DNA from: a bacterium
GTDB taxonomy: Bacteria; Patescibacteriota; Minisyncoccia; Phycocordibacterales; UBA10002
Assembly (NCBI GenBank): GCA_030649775.1
Contig: JAUSFR010000005.1
Span: 1 to 12,676, forward strand
Direction of reading: 5' to 3'
Length of the DNA: 12,676 nucleotides
The translations under genes and the position numbers were made by a program. How positions within the stretch are numbered: position 1 is the first letter of the stretch; each line of letters opens with the position of its first letter. Below, one piece after another: positions 11,221 through 12,676 of this stretch. The notes under the pieces are model-generated. The model was not told where the DNA came from, did no database searches, and worked only from the letters and a program-made list of their open reading frames with translations.

Positions 11221-12489
11221 ATGTATCCACGACACCCACAAAGTGCATCTCGTCCTTCTCAAGGAGGCGATCGAAGATTTGGCAGACCGTCAACCGGCGG
11301 TAGCCGTTTTGGAGGCTCCTCATCGCGCGGGGGTTTTTCTCGCGGTCCCGCGAGAAGCTTTCAGCGTGGTGGAGGAAGAAAATTCGGAGAATTTAGTGAT
11401 ATTTCAAAGTTCGTGAACAAGGCGGTTATTACCGAGACGGTTGAAAAGTTCGTACCCGAGCATCGGTTTGCGGACTTCCAGATTGAGGAGCGACTCAAGC
11501 AAAATATCATCACCAAGGGATACACGACCCCGACTCCGATTCAGGACCGGGCTATTCCGCATGTGCTTCAAGGACGGGACGTCGTCGGTATTGCGAATAC
11601 CGGTACGGGCAAAACCGCGGCCTTTCTTATTCCGCTCATCAATAAAATACTGCGCAACCCCAAGGAGTGCGTCCTTATTATGGTGCCGACCCGTGAACTT
11701 GCGATTCAGATTGACGACGAACTCAAGGGTTTTACGCGCGGACTCAAAATCTTTTCCGTTGTCTGCGTGGGTGGGGCAAGTATGAGCAACCAAATCAGAA
11801 ATCTTCGCTATCAACATAACTTCATCATCGGTACTCCCGGGCGTCTCAAAGACCTTGTGGAGCAGAAATACCTTCACCTTGAAGGTTTCAAAACCGTCGT
11901 ACTTGATGAAGCCGACCGCATGCTTGATATGGGGTTTATCAACGATATGCGGTTTATGATGTCAAAGATGAGTAAGGAACGTCACACGCTTTTCTTTTCC
12001 GCGACGATGTCGCGCGAAATTGAGGTGCTTATCAAAGATTTTCTCAAGGAACCGGTGAGTATTTCGGTCAAGACCGGTGATACGGCTAAGAACGTAGACC
12101 AGGATATCGTGAAGGTACGGGGCAAGAATAAAATTGACGTACTCCACGACCTCTTGAAAGAAGGCGGTTTTAGTAAAGTGCTTGTTTTCGGACGAACGAA
12201 GCACGGGGTGGAAAAACTCTCAAAGGTGCTTGTGGAGCGTGGCTTCAAAGCGGAGTCCATTCACGGCAACAAAAATCTTTCCAAGCGCCAGCAAGCGCTC
12301 AAGCTCTTCAAGGCAGGGCATACGCAGGTGCTCGTCGCGACTGATGTGGCTGCGCGCGGACTTGATATCAGCGATGTTTCCCACGTGATTAACTTTGACC
12401 TTCCCGCAACCTACGAAGATTATGTGCACCGTATCGGGCGAACCGGTCGTGGTGATAAGAAAGGGAAAGCACTGACATTTGTAGAGTAA
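11221..12489 (+). CDS. DEAD-box ATP-dependent RNA helicase with N-terminal RGG tail
   Basis: This 422-aa RNA helicase unwinds or remodels RNA using ATP, in ribosome assembly or RNA turnover. All core motifs are present: Q motif GYTTPTPIQ (100-108, with Phe83 upstream), motif I ANTGTGKT (125-132), Ia PTREL (156-160), GG (184-185), Ib TPGR (205-208), II DEAD (229-232), III SAT (260-262), IV LVFGRT (321-326), V ATDVAARGLD (373-382) and VI HRIGRTGR (403-410). Residues 1-55 are a disordered Gly/Arg/Ser tail with RGG-type repeats (FGGSSSRGGFSRGP). In most bacterial homologues such basic tails are C-terminal, and here the protein ends only 12 residues after motif VI. The gene has a strong promoter and a structured leader whose closing stem contains the ATG. 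The start is the only ATG that fits. Confidence 0.96.
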   Translation: MYPRHPQSASRPSQGGDRRFGRPSTGGSRFGGSSSRGGFSRGPARSFQRGGGRKFGEFSDISKFVNKAVITETVEKFVPEHRFADFQIEERLKQNIITKGYTTPTPIQDRAIPHVLQGRDVVGIANTGTGKTAAFLIPLINKILRNPKECVLIMVPTRELAIQIDDELKGFTRGLKIFSVVCVGGASMSNQIRNLRYQHNFIIGTPGRLKDLVEQKYLHLEGFKTVVLDEADRMLDMGFINDMRFMMSKMSKERHTLFFSATMSREIEVLIKDFLKEPVSISVKTGDTAKNVDQDIVKVRGKNKIDVLHDLLKEGGFSKVLVFGRTKHGVEKLSKVLVERGFKAESIHGNKNLSKRQQALKLFKAGHTQVLVATDVAARGLDISDVSHVINFDLPATYEDYVHRIGRTGRGDKKGKALTFVE

Positions 12490-12493
12490 CACA

Positions 12494-12592
12494 ACACGAA
12501 TGACACGAATAAAATGGCACGACACTAATAACACGAATTACCGAACGAATGACACGAATAGAATAAAGCCTCATTTTTATTAGTGTCATTCG
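12494..12592. repeat. Interspersed ACACGAAT repeats and terminal hairpin
   Basis: ACACGAAT occurs at 12494-12501, 12503-12510, 12531-12538 and 12552-12559. The 15-mer CGAATGACACGAATA is exactly duplicated at 12497-12511 and 12546-12560. CGAATGACAC (12546-12555) pairs with GTGTCATTCG (12583-12592), and AATAAA pairs with TTTATT inside it, giving a long AT-rich hairpin that may end the helicase transcript. No gene is seen from 12490 to the end of the window. Confidence 0.7.
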
Positions 12593-12676
12593 AGTCTTAT
12601 ATTCGTATATTCGCATCGAGTATGAAACACAAACAACACAACATAATGACCCCGTCCAAGAAGACGTTCCAGAATC

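Overview
The window looks like a chromosomal piece of a Candidate Phyla Radiation (Patescibacteria, probably Parcubacteria-like) bacterium. This is an inference from small compact genes, very few Shine-Dalgarno sites, several genes whose -10 box sits 6-8 nt before the start codon (leaderless mRNAs), a class of tiny membrane proteins and hypothetical proteins typical of that group, and AT-rich micro-repeats between genes. TGA is used as a stop (gene ending at 2631), so the code is standard code 11. No rRNA, tRNA, CRISPR array, transposase or phage gene was found.

Layout. 1-278: a gene-free, repeat-rich block bounded by an exact 18-bp inverted repeat and holding two 34-bp direct repeats, ending 8 nt before a class E/F-like sortase (279-890, GTG start). 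891-1101: promoter plus a structured leader. 1102-4318: a probable three-gene run (unknown 509-aa membrane protein, exported metzincin-like protease, endonuclease/exonuclease/phosphatase-family hydrolase). 4446-5113: a GNAT acetyltransferase followed by a 53-aa two-helix membrane protein. 5159-6637: an ABC-F ATPase. 6760-7236: a membrane-anchored protein with a winged-helix-like C-terminus, closed by an intrinsic terminator. 7321-7392: a palindromic repeat pair. 7424-7730: a short transcription unit with its own promoter and terminator, encoding a doubtful 70-aa protein or an RNA. 7818-7859: a perfect 42-bp palindrome. 7853-8860 (minus): a cyanophycin-synthetase/RimK-like ATP-grasp ligase. 9048-9740: a YtxG/YtxH-like pair of small membrane proteins. 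9785-11050 (minus): an HI0933/YhiN-type flavoprotein, separated from the previous unit by a bidirectional terminator. 11221-12489: a DEAD-box RNA helicase with an N-terminal RGG-rich tail. 12490-12676: interspersed ACACGAAT repeats and a hairpin.

The most unusual signal is in the 5' leaders. The leaders of the genes at 1102 and 9048 share one architecture. A -10 box is followed within 6-8 nt by an ATG (a possible leaderless upstream ORF); immediately after it comes a CCCGT-containing strand that pairs, about 100-120 nt later, with an ACGGG strand ending at the first bases of the true start codon. Both stems carry a 3-nt bulge on the 3' side, and the first 5-6 nt of the transcript (ATGAT, ATGCAA) are repeated exactly at the real gene start. 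The DEAD-box gene has a third leader with the same logic (CATAGGT pairs with ACCTATG, which contains the start codon) but a different sequence, and the 270-bp inverted repeat before the sortase may be a fourth. This could be a family of start-codon-capturing RNA switches, or small inverted-repeat elements inserted at leaderless start codons. All structural claims are from reading by eye; no folding or database search was run.
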